A DNA stretch of 64,000 nt from Alphaproteobacteria bacterium HT1-32 (GCA_009649675.1 WJPL01000001.1:1756469-1820468), one strand, 5' to 3'; positions 17,597 to 26,709 are shown, counted from the first letter of the stretch. The notes: generated by a model from the letters alone, not told the origin. Translations and numbers: made by a program.

Positions 17597-18577
17597 ATGA
17601 TGAAAGCCGCAATGCTGGCGGTGGCCGGACTGGCTGCCCTGACAGCGATGATATTTCCGACGGGCCCGGCACAGGCGCAGTTGTTGCCGTGCAAGGCAAT
17701 CACGCTGGTTGTCCCCTGGAATCCCGGCGGGGCGACGGATGTGCTGTTTCGTATTCTGACCGAACGCTACAACCTTGCCGGCCATCTGCCTGCGCTGAAG
17801 GTCCGCAATGTTGCGGGGGAACGCGGCCTTGTGGGGGCCCGTCTGGTTGCAGAAGCCAGTCCGGATGGCTGTCTGATGCTGGCAGCACATGATTTTGTGA
17901 CGCTGGAGCGCCTGGCCGGGAACACGGATATCCCGGCGGATGCCTTCACACCGGTTGCCCGTGTCGCATCAACACCGCTGCTGATCGCGGTGTCCGCCAA
18001 ATCGGCGATACGGTCCGCCGGGGATCTTGCAGCCTTTGCGAAACCCGCTGACGGGCCGGCCTCTCCGCTGATTGCGGCGGGTCATCCCGGATCGGTCGAT
18101 TATTTTGCCTTGCAGGCGCTGACCCAGATGATTGGTGTGACGCCGGAATTCCGCAGTTATCAGAGCCCGCGAAGAATGGTCCGTGCCCTCATAGATGGCG
18201 ATATTACGCTGGCGGAGGTTGGTCCGGGGGCGGGCGCTGCGGCAAGAACCAGCGGGTCGTTCCGTCTGCTGGGCGTGACGTCGGCACAACCGGTTGACGA
18301 ATTTCCCGGTCTGCCGACCTTTCGGTCTCAGGGCATTGATTTCGTGTACGAACTTGAGCGCGGAATTTTTGCACCGAAAGGCACACCGGCACCGGTGGTC
18401 GAGGCGATTGCAGGGAACATCGCGGACCTGCTGAACCGCCCCGCGATGCAGGCCATTCTGAAAGAGAAAATGACCCGGGCCACCTATCTGGGCCCGGCGG
18501 AGTTTGCCGACCGCCTGGCACGGGCTGTCGAGGCATGGAAATCGGTCAGTGACCGTATCAATGCGGGCAAACGTTGA
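17597..18577 (+). CDS. TctC/Bug-family substrate-binding protein
   Basis: A 326-residue periplasmic binding protein of tripartite tricarboxylate-type transporters. Signal peptide about residues 1-24. The line LPCKAITLVVPWNPGGATDVLFR near residues 25-47 (part of a longer stretch) is the typical N-terminal ligand loop, and RGIFAPKGTPAPVVEAI near 260 is the C-terminal signature. No tctA/tctB genes follow it, so it is an orphan that could use another permease, such as the one at 26816-28975, or serve as a sensor. It is divergent from the gamma-glutamyltransferase/dipeptidase unit, so its ligand may be related to amino acids; this is inference. Confidence 0.88.
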   Translation: MMKAAMLAVAGLAALTAMIFPTGPAQAQLLPCKAITLVVPWNPGGATDVLFRILTERYNLAGHLPALKVRNVAGERGLVGARLVAEASPDGCLMLAAHDFVTLERLAGNTDIPADAFTPVARVASTPLLIAVSAKSAIRSAGDLAAFAKPADGPASPLIAAGHPGSVDYFALQALTQMIGVTPEFRSYQSPRRMVRALIDGDITLAEVGPGAGAAARTSGSFRLLGVTSAQPVDEFPGLPTFRSQGIDFVYELERGIFAPKGTPAPVVEAIAGNIADLLNRPAMQAILKEKMTRATYLGPAEFADRLARAVEAWKSVSDRINAGKR

Positions 18578-18709
18578 TAATCGGCAGCATGATGACGAAC
18601 TGGTTGTGCATTTAATCACTTCGCAACTTGCGTCGTGGTGTTATCACAATCTGTCATTCAATCGGTTTTCGCTGATTTTGGGGCATTACGGGGCAGTATC
18701 GGATCAGAG

Positions 18710-20068
18710 ATGGCGATCAAGAGCGTCTCATGGATGGATGAAAAGAAGCTCGACTGGCGTAAGGTAAGCCAGGACGAGGTTGATGAAGCCTATGCGCTGC
18801 ACAAGCTGTTCGTGAATGGCAAGTCCGGTGGCAAACGGATGAATTTCTCGATGGCTGATCTGAGCTATCTCAATCTTTCAAAATACGATCTGTCGAATTC
18901 GGAACTGACCGGCTGCCGCCTTCACGAAACAAACCTGAACGAAGCCGTTCTGGTCAGTGCCAACCTGTTCTCTGCTGATTTTCGAAAGGCCAGTCTGCGG
19001 GGGGCCGATCTGTCCAAGGCCGATATCCGGGGCGCCAGCCTGCGCGGGGCCGACCTGACCGGGTCGACGATGGTCGAAAGCGACCTGCGCGACGGGGTCA
19101 TGCTGAAATCCGACAAGCGGGGAAATCTTCAGCGCATTTTCGAAGACTCAGATGGTGCCCAGTTGCAGAACGCCAAGATACGGCATGCAGACCTGACCGG
19201 CGCCAAGATGTCGAATGCCTTTGTCATTCAGACCGACCTGACAGACACGATCCTGAAAGGCGTGAAATTCATCCGGGCTGACCTGCGCAATGCCAATCTG
19301 ACCGGATCGAATCTGGAAGGCGCTGACCTGTCGGAAGCCAATCTTGATGGCGCCGTCTTTTCCGGGGCGATCATGCTGGGGGCGGTGCTGAACGGAACGC
19401 ATATGGCAGGGGCAAACCTGCTGGGGGCGATCCTTGATTACCGTGACCTGAAGAAAGCCGATATTACCAACGCCCTGCTGCCGACCCAGATGGACGGTCT
19501 CGAAGGCAAGTTGCGCGATATCCTCATCAATCACGGGAAATGGGTCGATAGCGGTGGCCGGGACGGCGAACAGGCCGATTTCAGCCGCCATGACCTGCGC
19601 GACAAGGATCTGCGACGGGTTAATCTGGGGACGGCGAAATTCGAATATTCCGTCCTCGCGGGCTGCAATTTCTCGGCAGCAATGCTGGTGATGTCAGATT
19701 TCGGGTTTGCCGATATGCGCAAGGCCGACCTGAAACAGGCGGATATGCGGGGCGCGAAATTCAGCCGCGCCAATCTCAGCGGGGCTGATCTGACCGGCGC
19801 CCGCCTCGGCCCGATGAGCATCCGGGGGACGATGGAGTATGTCTGGCCGACCGATCTCAGCCTGTCGCGCCTGACCGGAAGCATTCTGCGCGGCGCCGAT
19901 CTCAGCCATGTCAATTTCGAGGGTGCAAATCTCGAAGGGGCTGACCTGCGCGACGCCGACCTCAACGGCGCCAACCTCCGTGACAGCTTCTGCAAGGGCG
20001 CCGACTTCCGGGGCGCCAACGTCAAGGATATCGACATCCGCGGTGCCCAGAAGATTGATCTGGAATAG
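18710..20068 (+). CDS. Pentapeptide-repeat protein
   Basis: About 452 residues from ATG at MAIKSVSW; a GTG at 18635 gives 25 more residues but has no better support. Most of the protein is A(D/N)LxX-type repeats, seen in three blocks (roughly residues 45-145, 160-265 and 310-450), each of which should form a right-handed square beta-helix. The blocks are split by two non-repeat inserts, one near 130-160 and one near 265-300 with LRDILINHGKWVDSGGRDG. Such inserts recur in alphaproteobacterial members of the family. Its role is not known; gyrase-protection is only one possibility and not supported by context. Confidence 0.85.
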   Translation: MAIKSVSWMDEKKLDWRKVSQDEVDEAYALHKLFVNGKSGGKRMNFSMADLSYLNLSKYDLSNSELTGCRLHETNLNEAVLVSANLFSADFRKASLRGADLSKADIRGASLRGADLTGSTMVESDLRDGVMLKSDKRGNLQRIFEDSDGAQLQNAKIRHADLTGAKMSNAFVIQTDLTDTILKGVKFIRADLRNANLTGSNLEGADLSEANLDGAVFSGAIMLGAVLNGTHMAGANLLGAILDYRDLKKADITNALLPTQMDGLEGKLRDILINHGKWVDSGGRDGEQADFSRHDLRDKDLRRVNLGTAKFEYSVLAGCNFSAAMLVMSDFGFADMRKADLKQADMRGAKFSRANLSGADLTGARLGPMSIRGTMEYVWPTDLSLSRLTGSILRGADLSHVNFEGANLEGADLRDADLNGANLRDSFCKGADFRGANVKDIDIRGAQKIDLE

Positions 20069-20312
20069 ACTGGAGACATCTTCGTACGACCTCTGAAGTG
20101 ATGTGAACCGGCCATTTCCAGTGCGCTTACTCCTGAACTCGTTTCAGGATCCGTCTGCTTCACCACTCCCATGTCGCGTCCGGTGCCAACTGATGTCGCG
20201 AATTGCCAAGCGTTGCCCCTCCGGTAAATGGTCAAGTGCGCATTCTGCTCCGGGTTACCGGGGCGGTGTATTGTCGGGCTGACCGCAGGTCGCCGCCGGG
20301 GGGAGAGAGCAG

Positions 20313-22748
20313 ATGAACAGTCACGCACGGGTCGTTGTCATCGGGGGCGGCGTTGTCGGGGTTTCCACCCTGTACCATCTGGCAAAAAAGGGCTGGTCGG
20401 ATGTGGTGCTGCTGGAGCGCAAGGAACTGACGTCTGGTTCGACCTGGCATGCGGCGGGCCTGCTGCCGTTGTTCAATATGTCCTATTCAGTCGGTCAGAT
20501 TCACAAATATTCGGTCCGCTTCTACAAGGAATTGCAGGAAGAAACCGGCCAGGACGTTGGCTTCAAGACGGTTTCCAACATTCGGCTGGCAACCAACCGT
20601 GACCGGATGGATGAATATTATCAATATGCCGGCGTGGCGGAGACAATTGGCGTGAAGGTGAATTTCCTGACCCCGGACGAGGTGAAGGAAGTCTGGCCGC
20701 TTTGTAATATCGAGGGAATTGTCGGGGCGATCCAGCATCCGGATGACGGCTATATTCAGCCGGCAGACCTGACACAGGCGCTGGCGAAGGGCGCAAGGTC
20801 AGGGGGGGCGACCATCCACCGGAACACGGCGGTCATCGCCATCGAGCGTACATCGGGCGGTGAATGGCTGGTGAAGACCGACAAGGGCGACATCACCTGC
20901 GAGCATATCGTCTCGGCGACCGGCAATTTCGCCCGGCGCACGGGGGCCATGGTCGGCCTCGATATTCCGGTCATCCCGGTTGAACACCAGTATATCGTTA
21001 CCGATGCCCATCCGGATATTGTTGCCCGCAAGGAACAGGGCCTGCCGGAGATGGGTGTGCTGCGCGGCTCCGACGGGGCCTGGTATATGCGCGAGGAACG
21101 GGGTGGGCTGATCTTGGGGCCTTACGAAAAAGGAGCGCCCTGCTGTTATCTCGACGGGCCGAATGACAATTCGGAATATGAGCTGTTTCAGGAAGACCTG
21201 GAGCGGCTGGAACCGCATATCGAGGATGCGGTCAACCGGGTTCCGGCGTTCGGCGAGGTTGGTGTCAAGCAGGTCTATAACGGTGCGATCTGCTACACAC
21301 CGGATGGCAGCCCGATCATCGGCCCGGCCTGGGACAAACCGAACTTCTGGCTGAACGAAGGCCACAGTTTCGGCATTACCGCTGCCGGTGGTGCCGGATG
21401 GCAGCTGGCGGAATGGATGGTTGAGGGAGAACCGACCATCGATATGCTGGGCGTCGATCCGCGTCGCTATGGTGACTATGCGACGAAAAGCTTCCTGCGG
21501 AAAAAGAACGAGGAGGCTTACGCGAATGTCTTCACCATTCATTTCCCGGATGAGGAGCGCGAGGCCGGACGGCCCTTGCGCACGGCCCCCTGCTATGACC
21601 GCCTGAAGGCGCTGGGGGCGGTATTCGGCCAGAAATTCGGCTGGGAGCGGGCAAACTGGTTCGCGCCGGAAGGTGTGCCGAGAGAAGATGACTGGTCGTT
21701 CCGCCGCTCAAAATGGTTTGAGCATATCGGTAATGAATGCCGCAATGTGGCGGAGAATGTCGGTCTGCTGGATATGTCTGCCTTTGCGAAATGCCGGATT
21801 TCCGGTCCGGGGGCGGAAGCATTTCTGGATCGCCTGGTGGCCAACCGGCTGCCAAAGAAAATCGGCCGGGTGGGTCTCTGCCATGCCCTGAACAGCCGTG
21901 GCGGCGTACATTCCGAATTCACCATCATGCGGGAAGCGGAAGACAGCTTCTATCTTGTTTCGGCGGGGGCGATGCAGCGGCTCGACCATGACTGGCTGCA
22001 CAGGCATATGCCGGATGACGGCAGCGTGCGGTTTGATCATCTGACCAGTCAGTATGGCGTGCTGGTGATCGCCGGACCAAAAGCCCGGACCCTGATGGAG
22101 CGTGTTTCCGACACGGATTTCTCAACGGCGGCCTTTCCCTGGCTGACCGGAAAGTGGATTGATGCCGGGCTGGCACCGACAATGGCGCTGCGCGTGAACT
22201 TCGTCGGGGAACTGGGCTGGGAACTGCATCATCCCATCGAATATCAGAACCATATCTTCGATGCCCTGATGACTGCCGGTGCCGATCTCGGAATCAGGCC
22301 GTTTGGCATTCGCGCCATGGACAGCATGCGGATGGAAAAGTCCTACCGTCTGGTCGGCACGGAAATGTCGATTGAATATGCGGCTTATGAAACCGGTCTC
22401 GACCGGTTCGTGCATCCGGACAAGGGTGACTTCATTGGTCGTGACGCGCTGATGCAGTGGCGTGAACGCGGGTTTGAAAATGCCTTCGTGACGCTGGAGG
22501 TGCATGATGTCACGGACGCGGATGCGCTGGGGAACAATCCGATCTATCAGGACGGCAGGCTGGTTGGCCGGGCGACCAGCGGAAATTATGGCTTCCGGGT
22601 TGGCAAGTCGCTTGCGCTGGCGATGGTGCGGCCGGATCTGGCCATTGAAGGCAACCGATTTGATATCCGCATTCTGGACAGGATGTACAAGGCAACCCTG
22701 ATTGCTGAAAGCCCTTACGACCCGGAGAATCTCAGACTGCGCAGCTAG
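20313..22748 (+). CDS. FAD-dependent oxidoreductase with GcvT-like C-terminus (dimethylglycine/sarcosine dehydrogenase type)
   Basis: An 811-residue two-part enzyme. The N-terminal half is a DAO-type FAD domain with VVIGGGVVGVSTLYHL at residues 8-23 and GSTWHAAGLLPLF near 42, whose His is the covalent flavin site in this family. The C-terminal half resembles the glycine-cleavage T protein (aminomethyltransferase): FNVGELGWELHHP-like line VNFVGELGWELHHP near 630 and GIRAMDSMRMEKSYR near 665. The family oxidises N-methylated glycines and passes the C1 unit to tetrahydrofolate. A GGGGGGAGAG ribosome-binding site lies just before the ATG. Exact substrate unknown. Confidence 0.88.
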   Translation: MNSHARVVVIGGGVVGVSTLYHLAKKGWSDVVLLERKELTSGSTWHAAGLLPLFNMSYSVGQIHKYSVRFYKELQEETGQDVGFKTVSNIRLATNRDRMDEYYQYAGVAETIGVKVNFLTPDEVKEVWPLCNIEGIVGAIQHPDDGYIQPADLTQALAKGARSGGATIHRNTAVIAIERTSGGEWLVKTDKGDITCEHIVSATGNFARRTGAMVGLDIPVIPVEHQYIVTDAHPDIVARKEQGLPEMGVLRGSDGAWYMREERGGLILGPYEKGAPCCYLDGPNDNSEYELFQEDLERLEPHIEDAVNRVPAFGEVGVKQVYNGAICYTPDGSPIIGPAWDKPNFWLNEGHSFGITAAGGAGWQLAEWMVEGEPTIDMLGVDPRRYGDYATKSFLRKKNEEAYANVFTIHFPDEEREAGRPLRTAPCYDRLKALGAVFGQKFGWERANWFAPEGVPREDDWSFRRSKWFEHIGNECRNVAENVGLLDMSAFAKCRISGPGAEAFLDRLVANRLPKKIGRVGLCHALNSRGGVHSEFTIMREAEDSFYLVSAGAMQRLDHDWLHRHMPDDGSVRFDHLTSQYGVLVIAGPKARTLMERVSDTDFSTAAFPWLTGKWIDAGLAPTMALRVNFVGELGWELHHPIEYQNHIFDALMTAGADLGIRPFGIRAMDSMRMEKSYRLVGTEMSIEYAAYETGLDRFVHPDKGDFIGRDALMQWRERGFENAFVTLEVHDVTDADALGNNPIYQDGRLVGRATSGNYGFRVGKSLALAMVRPDLAIEGNRFDIRILDRMYKATLIAESPYDPENLRLRS

Positions 22749-22795
22749 ACCGTTCTGTCCGAGACCAGAACCGTATCCTGTAAAGCGGCGGGAGA

Positions 22796-23194
22796 TCAGC
22801 CGATCGTGCGGTCAACGATATTCCGCAGGCGTTTCAGTTCTTCATATTGTTCCTGAAGCTCGGCAATGCGCAGGCTTTTGTCGATCATCGACTGAGCCAG
22901 CCGTGCTTCCGGCATCAGACTGCAGAGCAGCCGGAACGGAACGTCCTGATGACGTTCGGTTGCGGATGCCCGGACGAAATCCTTGACCCGCAGGAAGCTC
23001 ATTGAAACGTCTTCCGGGTGATCGATCACATCGTCATGGCGGGCAATCAGCTCACGCGCATCCTCGCAGACCTCGGCAACCAGCGTCTCGCGCAGCTTGC
23101 GAAGATGTTCTGCCTGTTCCGGGGTTTCCCGTTCGGTCTTGTTGCCGGCAATTTTGCCGACGCCAAGTCCACCGCCGATAATGGTTATCGCCAT
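22796..23194 (-). CDS. Hypothetical protein with glycine-rich N-terminus and C-terminal coiled coil
   Basis: A 132-residue protein that I do not recognise. I chose the ATG at MAITIIGGGLGVGK, because the longer frame would run into the DUF1232-like gene. The glycine-rich start (IGGGLGVGK) resembles a nucleotide-binding loop but is too short to call one. Residues 24-60 are rich in charged helix (RETPEQAEHLRKLRETLV), and residues 105-130 (IAELQEQYEELKRLRNIV) look like a coiled coil. It is the last gene of a three-gene cassette with a DUF1232-like and a P-loop protein, and probably works with them. Confidence 0.68.
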   Translation of the reverse strand: MAITIIGGGLGVGKIAGNKTERETPEQAEHLRKLRETLVAEVCEDARELIARHDDVIDHPEDVSMSFLRVKDFVRASATERHQDVPFRLLCSLMPEARLAQSMIDKSLRIAELQEQYEELKRLRNIVDRTIG

Positions 23195-23225
23195 GGGCAG
23201 GCCCCTTGGATCTTCCCTGTGGCGA

Positions 23226-23726
23226 TCACGATGCGAGACTGCCGATCTGATGGCGCAGCTGGTCACAGGTCTGGGTGATTGACCGCTCGACCGCTTCCAT
23301 GAACCAGTCCGGCAACATGGTGCAGGTTGCATCCAGTGTTCCGCGGTTACTGGCAACAATCGCCCGGAGGCTGTCTGAGGGTTCGGTCAGCCGGTCCAGA
23401 ACGAGGAACGAATAAATGGCGTCATCAAGATAGCCGATAATGCCGAATTCATTTTCCGGGATCAGATCGAAAGGCATAATCAGGTAATTGAAGGCCGATG
23501 CGGCCAGAAGTCTGTCTTCCGGCAGGTTGGTGGCATCTTCAACATAGTCGCCAAGCGGCCCGATCAGTTCGGTCAGGGCAATAATCAGAGACCGGATTTC
23601 ACGGGCGTCTTCATCCGAAAGGGTTTCAAAGACGCGCCTGACAATCCCCGGGTCAAAATCCTGATCTGCGAGTTCCTTAATGTGCCTTACGCAGATGGCT
23701 GCGCTTTGTCTCAGAATATCAATCAT
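23226..23726 (-). CDS. DUF1232 (YkvA-like) protein
   Basis: A 166-residue protein with the YkvA-type line ASAFNYLIMPFDLIPENE near residue 85, followed by GIIGYLDDAIYSFLVLDRL. This is the conserved PxDxIP...DD core of DUF1232, whose biochemical role is unknown. I chose the ATG after AAGGA; a GTG 15 bases upstream overlaps the stop of the P-loop gene (GTGA). The C-terminal part (WFMEAVERSITQTCDQLRHQ) is helical. It sits between the P-loop gene and the coiled-coil gene in one minus-strand unit. A second DUF1232 protein is at 36941-37312. Confidence 0.75.
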   Translation of the reverse strand: MIDILRQSAAICVRHIKELADQDFDPGIVRRVFETLSDEDAREIRSLIIALTELIGPLGDYVEDATNLPEDRLLAASAFNYLIMPFDLIPENEFGIIGYLDDAIYSFLVLDRLTEPSDSLRAIVASNRGTLDATCTMLPDWFMEAVERSITQTCDQLRHQIGSLAS

Positions 23727-23737
23727 GGCCAGATCCT

Positions 23738-24607
23738 TCACTTTTCCGCCTCGTAAGCGGCAAGTCGTTCTTCGTATTTTGCGGATAGACGTTCCATGTC
23801 GCCCACCAGGGCTGACCATGTCTTGTCGAGATGTTCTTCAAGCCTTTGCATCTCGGCTTTGCGTTTATCAATTGCAGCATCAATTTCAGCTCTCAGACGT
23901 GCGACGACCTCAGCACCGCTGTCGCCGATTTGCCCTGCTACACGCAGGGAGCGGTCATTCATCAGTTCTGACAGCATCTGCTGCAGATCGGGAATACCGC
24001 TGCGTTCGGTAAAGGCAGGTTTGTCGAGCAGCACGCCTTTCAGATAGCGCGCATAGGAAACCATGAAAACCCGGGGCTTGAGCCCGATGGATTCATCAAT
24101 TTGCTGAAGAATGAAACCCAGAAGATCCTGAATGATGGTCTCATAGGCTTCACGATGCGACAGCACCAGACTCAGCCGGGACACCGGATCGAAGCCGGAG
24201 ATTTCTTTCAGCCGTTCCAGAAAATCCAGTTCTGACCGGCGCAGATGACCGACACCGGGGTCATGTACCAGCATCAGATGGTCAGCCTTCGGCAACAATT
24301 CTGTCAGGGCCGCCGGGAGTTCGCTCACACCGTTTTCGGGCAGATGATAACTGGTGTAGCAGATGCCTTTGATTTCCATGCTGACAACAGCGTCATCCAG
24401 CCCGGATTCCTTGAAGGACCCGGTCCCGGAGGCATCAGTCAGGGCATTCAGCAGCGCACCTTTTCCGGCGCGCCGGTGACCGGCCACAAGGATATTCATC
24501 ACCGCATCATCCGGGTTCGCAATAGCCGCGAACTGATCAACCAGATGTGGTTGCGATATGTATGTTTTCAGCCGCGCAACAGCGACTTCAGAGAAGACAT
24601 CTTCCAC
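23738..24607 (-). CDS. Divergent P-loop GTPase-like protein with C-terminal coiled coil
   Basis: About 289 residues from a GTG start that has a strong GGAGGG ribosome-binding site 7 bases away; an in-frame ATG at 24655 would add 16 residues but lies inside an inverted repeat. The N-terminal part has NILVAGHRRAGKGALLNAL, a Walker A-like loop (GxxxxGK) in which Gly replaces the usual Ser/Thr. HDPGVGH near residue 150 may stand for the G3 motif, but no NKxD (G4) motif is seen. Residues 240-289 are a long charged coiled coil. It may be a dynamin- or Era-like membrane GTPase relative, or a degenerate one. First gene of the three-gene cassette. Confidence 0.7.
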   Translation of the reverse strand: MEDVFSEVAVARLKTYISQPHLVDQFAAIANPDDAVMNILVAGHRRAGKGALLNALTDASGTGSFKESGLDDAVVSMEIKGICYTSYHLPENGVSELPAALTELLPKADHLMLVHDPGVGHLRRSELDFLERLKEISGFDPVSRLSLVLSHREAYETIIQDLLGFILQQIDESIGLKPRVFMVSYARYLKGVLLDKPAFTERSGIPDLQQMLSELMNDRSLRVAGQIGDSGAEVVARLRAEIDAAIDKRKAEMQRLEEHLDKTWSALVGDMERLSAKYEERLAAYEAEK

Positions 24608-24647
24608 CCTTTTCCCTCCAGCGACCGCGACCTTATCAGCAAAGCGC

Positions 24648-24695
24648 GGTTGCATACAATCACCAGCCGTTATCGGAGGCTGATTGTATGCAACC
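24648..24695. repeat. 15-bp perfect inverted repeat before the P-loop gene
   Basis: Arms GGTTGCATACAATCA (24648-24662) and TGATTGTATGCAACC (24681-24695) are perfect reverse complements around an 18-base spacer. On the minus strand it sits 41 bases upstream of the GTG start of the P-loop gene and 28 bases past the stop of the aspartate-dehydrogenase-like gene. It could be an operator, a regulatory hairpin in the leader, or a terminator, though no T-run follows it. If the alternative ATG (24655) is used, the start codon lies in the 3' arm. Confidence 0.8.
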
Positions 24696-24722
24696 GTAAT
24701 GACGATTTCAGGTGAGGGGGAA

Positions 24723-25544
24723 TCAGGAACCGATATGCAGGGGCGAGACAATACCGCGCAGGGCGGCAATGACACTCAGCGGTGTCAGCTTGCCGGTTGC
24801 GGGATTTTCCGGTGACGGTACGCCCTCGATCTTCATGGTGAACCGGGTTGAATCGGCATCAACGGTGATGGTGTGGGTGTTCCGGTCGACGGTAGGGTCT
24901 GCGTACAGGCGAATGGTTGTCTTGTCGGGCCCAATGCCGGCAAGGCTGAGCGCAACCGCAACATTGACGTTTGCCGGGAAACCGCGAACGGCTTCACGCG
25001 CTGATCCTTCAAAGATCACTGTCGGTTCCTTGATTGCGTCCAGATCGATCTTGTTCTGTTCGATGTAGGGTGCGCCTTTCAGGCCACGGGGCGGTTTACG
25101 GGTCTCCATTGTGACGGAGAAAACTTCACCTTCGGAGGCACCGCGCACGGCATCCAGCCCCAGCAGCGCGCCGCTCGGGACATGGATGCGCCCGCCGGTT
25201 TTTTTCGCCAGATCGACCAGTTCCATGTGATCCAGCAGGGCACCGACGCTGAGCGGCATGAAGATTTTCCCGGCTTCCAGTGCGGGTCGGCCGATTTCCG
25301 GGAACAGACGTGCGGGTACGGACTCGACGATGATATCAGCCTTGTCTGCCAGCCCGGCGAGGTCGGTTACTTCAGGCGGTGTTGTGAAGTCAGCGACCCG
25401 TTCTGCGGCCCGTTTCGGGTCGCTGGCGGCGACGGCAACCAGCCGGCAACCGGGAATACCACCCTGATCCAGTACCCGGGCAACTTTCATCCCGATTGCC
25501 CCCAGGCCGCCAATTGCAACCGTCATCTCGCCTGTCTGTGTCAT
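24723..25544 (-). CDS. L-aspartate dehydrogenase-like protein (NadX/DUF108 type)
   Basis: About 273 residues from ATG at MTQTGEMTVAIGGLGAIG. The N-terminal Rossmann loop is GGLGAIGMKVARVL (residues 9-22), followed by VAVAASDPKRAA. The lines IHVPSGALLGLDAVRGA near 122 and GFPANVNVAVALSLAGIG near 190 are typical of the aspartate dehydrogenase family, which uses NAD(P) to deaminate aspartate or related amino acids. It is divergent from the TctCBA operon, whose transported acid may be its substrate or product; the pairing is inference. The longer frame upstream was not used because it enters the shared promoter region. Confidence 0.83.
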   Translation of the reverse strand: MTQTGEMTVAIGGLGAIGMKVARVLDQGGIPGCRLVAVAASDPKRAAERVADFTTPPEVTDLAGLADKADIIVESVPARLFPEIGRPALEAGKIFMPLSVGALLDHMELVDLAKKTGGRIHVPSGALLGLDAVRGASEGEVFSVTMETRKPPRGLKGAPYIEQNKIDLDAIKEPTVIFEGSAREAVRGFPANVNVAVALSLAGIGPDKTTIRLYADPTVDRNTHTITVDADSTRFTMKIEGVPSPENPATGKLTPLSVIAALRGIVSPLHIGS

Positions 25545-25704
25545 GCTATTCTTTGTCCTGCCGTTTGATTCAGCGTTCAATTTGGCTAACCTGTTCGACC
25601 TGTGCAACAGAACTCTTGAAGAAATCAAGGACCAGACCGCACATCAATCATGTTCTTCCAGCCTGGGAAAGCCGGTTGAACCGTACGAAATCAGGGAGAC
25701 TTCT

Positions 25705-26670
25705 ATGTTACGTAAAACACTTATCGCGGCGACAGCTGCACTGACCCTCACCGGCCTTGGCGCGACGACAGCCGGGGCTGCTGACCTGTCTTGTGGCACG
25801 GCCAAGCTGATTGTGCCCTGGGGTGCAGGTGGTGGTACCGACATCATTTTCCGCATTTTCGTCGAAGAAGTGAACAAGGACGGAAAGTCACCGCAGCTTC
25901 AGGTCGTCAATGCCCCCGGTCAGGGCGGCAACAAGGGCGCGAAGGAAGCCCGGAAAGCAAATCCCGATGGCTGCACGCTGTTCGCCATTCATCAGAGCGC
26001 AATTACCAGTTTCTTCACCGGTCGTGTTGACTTCACCTGGGATGCGTTCGAGTCGATTTCGCTGCTGACACGGACACCGGCCATTATCGGTGCGTCGAAG
26101 AATGTGCCTTATGATGATATCGGTGGTCTCGTTAAAGCGGCGAAAGATGCTCCGGGAACGATTCTTGCCGGTGGCACGCTGGGGTCGACCAGCCACTTTG
26201 TCTTCCTGCTGCTGGAAGATGCGACGGGCGCAAAGTTCAAGCATGTCTCCTATGATGGCACGCGTGAGCGGATGACGGCTCTGCTGGCTGACAATATCAA
26301 GCTGGGTGAAATCAACCTTGCCTCGGCAAAGAAGTATATCCAGACCAGTGAACTGAAGGCGCTGGGCATCACCACCGAAGAACGCAATCCGGAAATCCCC
26401 GGCGTCAAGACGCTGAAGGAACAGGGCTATGACCTGGTCTATGGTACCGACCGTGGCGTCATGGCACCGAAAGGTACCCCGGCAGACGTGATCGCCATGT
26501 GGGGCGAGCGCTTTGTTACGGCCTGCAAAAGCCCGGCCATCAAGAAGCAGATGGAAGCCAAGGGTTCGCTGACTTTCTGCACAACCCCGGAAGAGACGGC
26601 AAAATACTGGCAGGACACCTACACAAAGTGGGAAAAACTGGCCATCAATGTCGGCCTGTACAAGAAATAA
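25705..26670 (+). CDS. TctC-type tripartite transporter substrate-binding protein
   Basis: A 321-residue periplasmic binding protein. A signal peptide ending in TAGAAD covers about residues 1-24, followed by CGTAKLIVPWGAGGGTDIIFR, partly quoted, the ligand-contact loop. A CAGGGAG ribosome-binding site lies before the ATG. Near residue 255, RGVMAPKGTPADVIAMW is the C-terminal family signature. It delivers small organic acids to the TctA/TctB permease encoded downstream. A strong hairpin between this gene and tctB (26681-26709) would let it be made in excess. The precise ligand is unknown. Confidence 0.92.
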   Translation: MLRKTLIAATAALTLTGLGATTAGAADLSCGTAKLIVPWGAGGGTDIIFRIFVEEVNKDGKSPQLQVVNAPGQGGNKGAKEARKANPDGCTLFAIHQSAITSFFTGRVDFTWDAFESISLLTRTPAIIGASKNVPYDDIGGLVKAAKDAPGTILAGGTLGSTSHFVFLLLEDATGAKFKHVSYDGTRERMTALLADNIKLGEINLASAKKYIQTSELKALGITTEERNPEIPGVKTLKEQGYDLVYGTDRGVMAPKGTPADVIAMWGERFVTACKSPAIKKQMEAKGSLTFCTTPEETAKYWQDTYTKWEKLAINVGLYKK

Positions 26671-26680
26671 GCTGATGACT

Positions 26681-26709
26681 CGCCGCCCCGGTAACTGACC
26701 GGGGCGGCG
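26681..26709 (+). terminator. Hairpin after tctC
   Basis: Arms CGCCGCCCCGGT (26681-26692) and ACCGGGGCGGCG (26698-26709) pair over 12 bp around a 5-base loop and are followed by TTTGCTTTG. It is a likely partial terminator that lets some transcription through to tctB. Confidence 0.75.

Noticed and set aside
18710-20068. Pentapeptide protein as a gyrase-protecting Qnr-type resistance protein
   Set aside because: It is about twice the length of Qnr proteins and has two non-repeat inserts; no context supports drug resistance.
20131-20149. Small hairpin TCCTGAA/TTCAGGA in the gap after the pentapeptide gene
   Set aside because: Only 7 bp with no T-tail, 63 bases after the stop; not enough to call a terminator. 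The remaining gap to 20312 shows nothing else.
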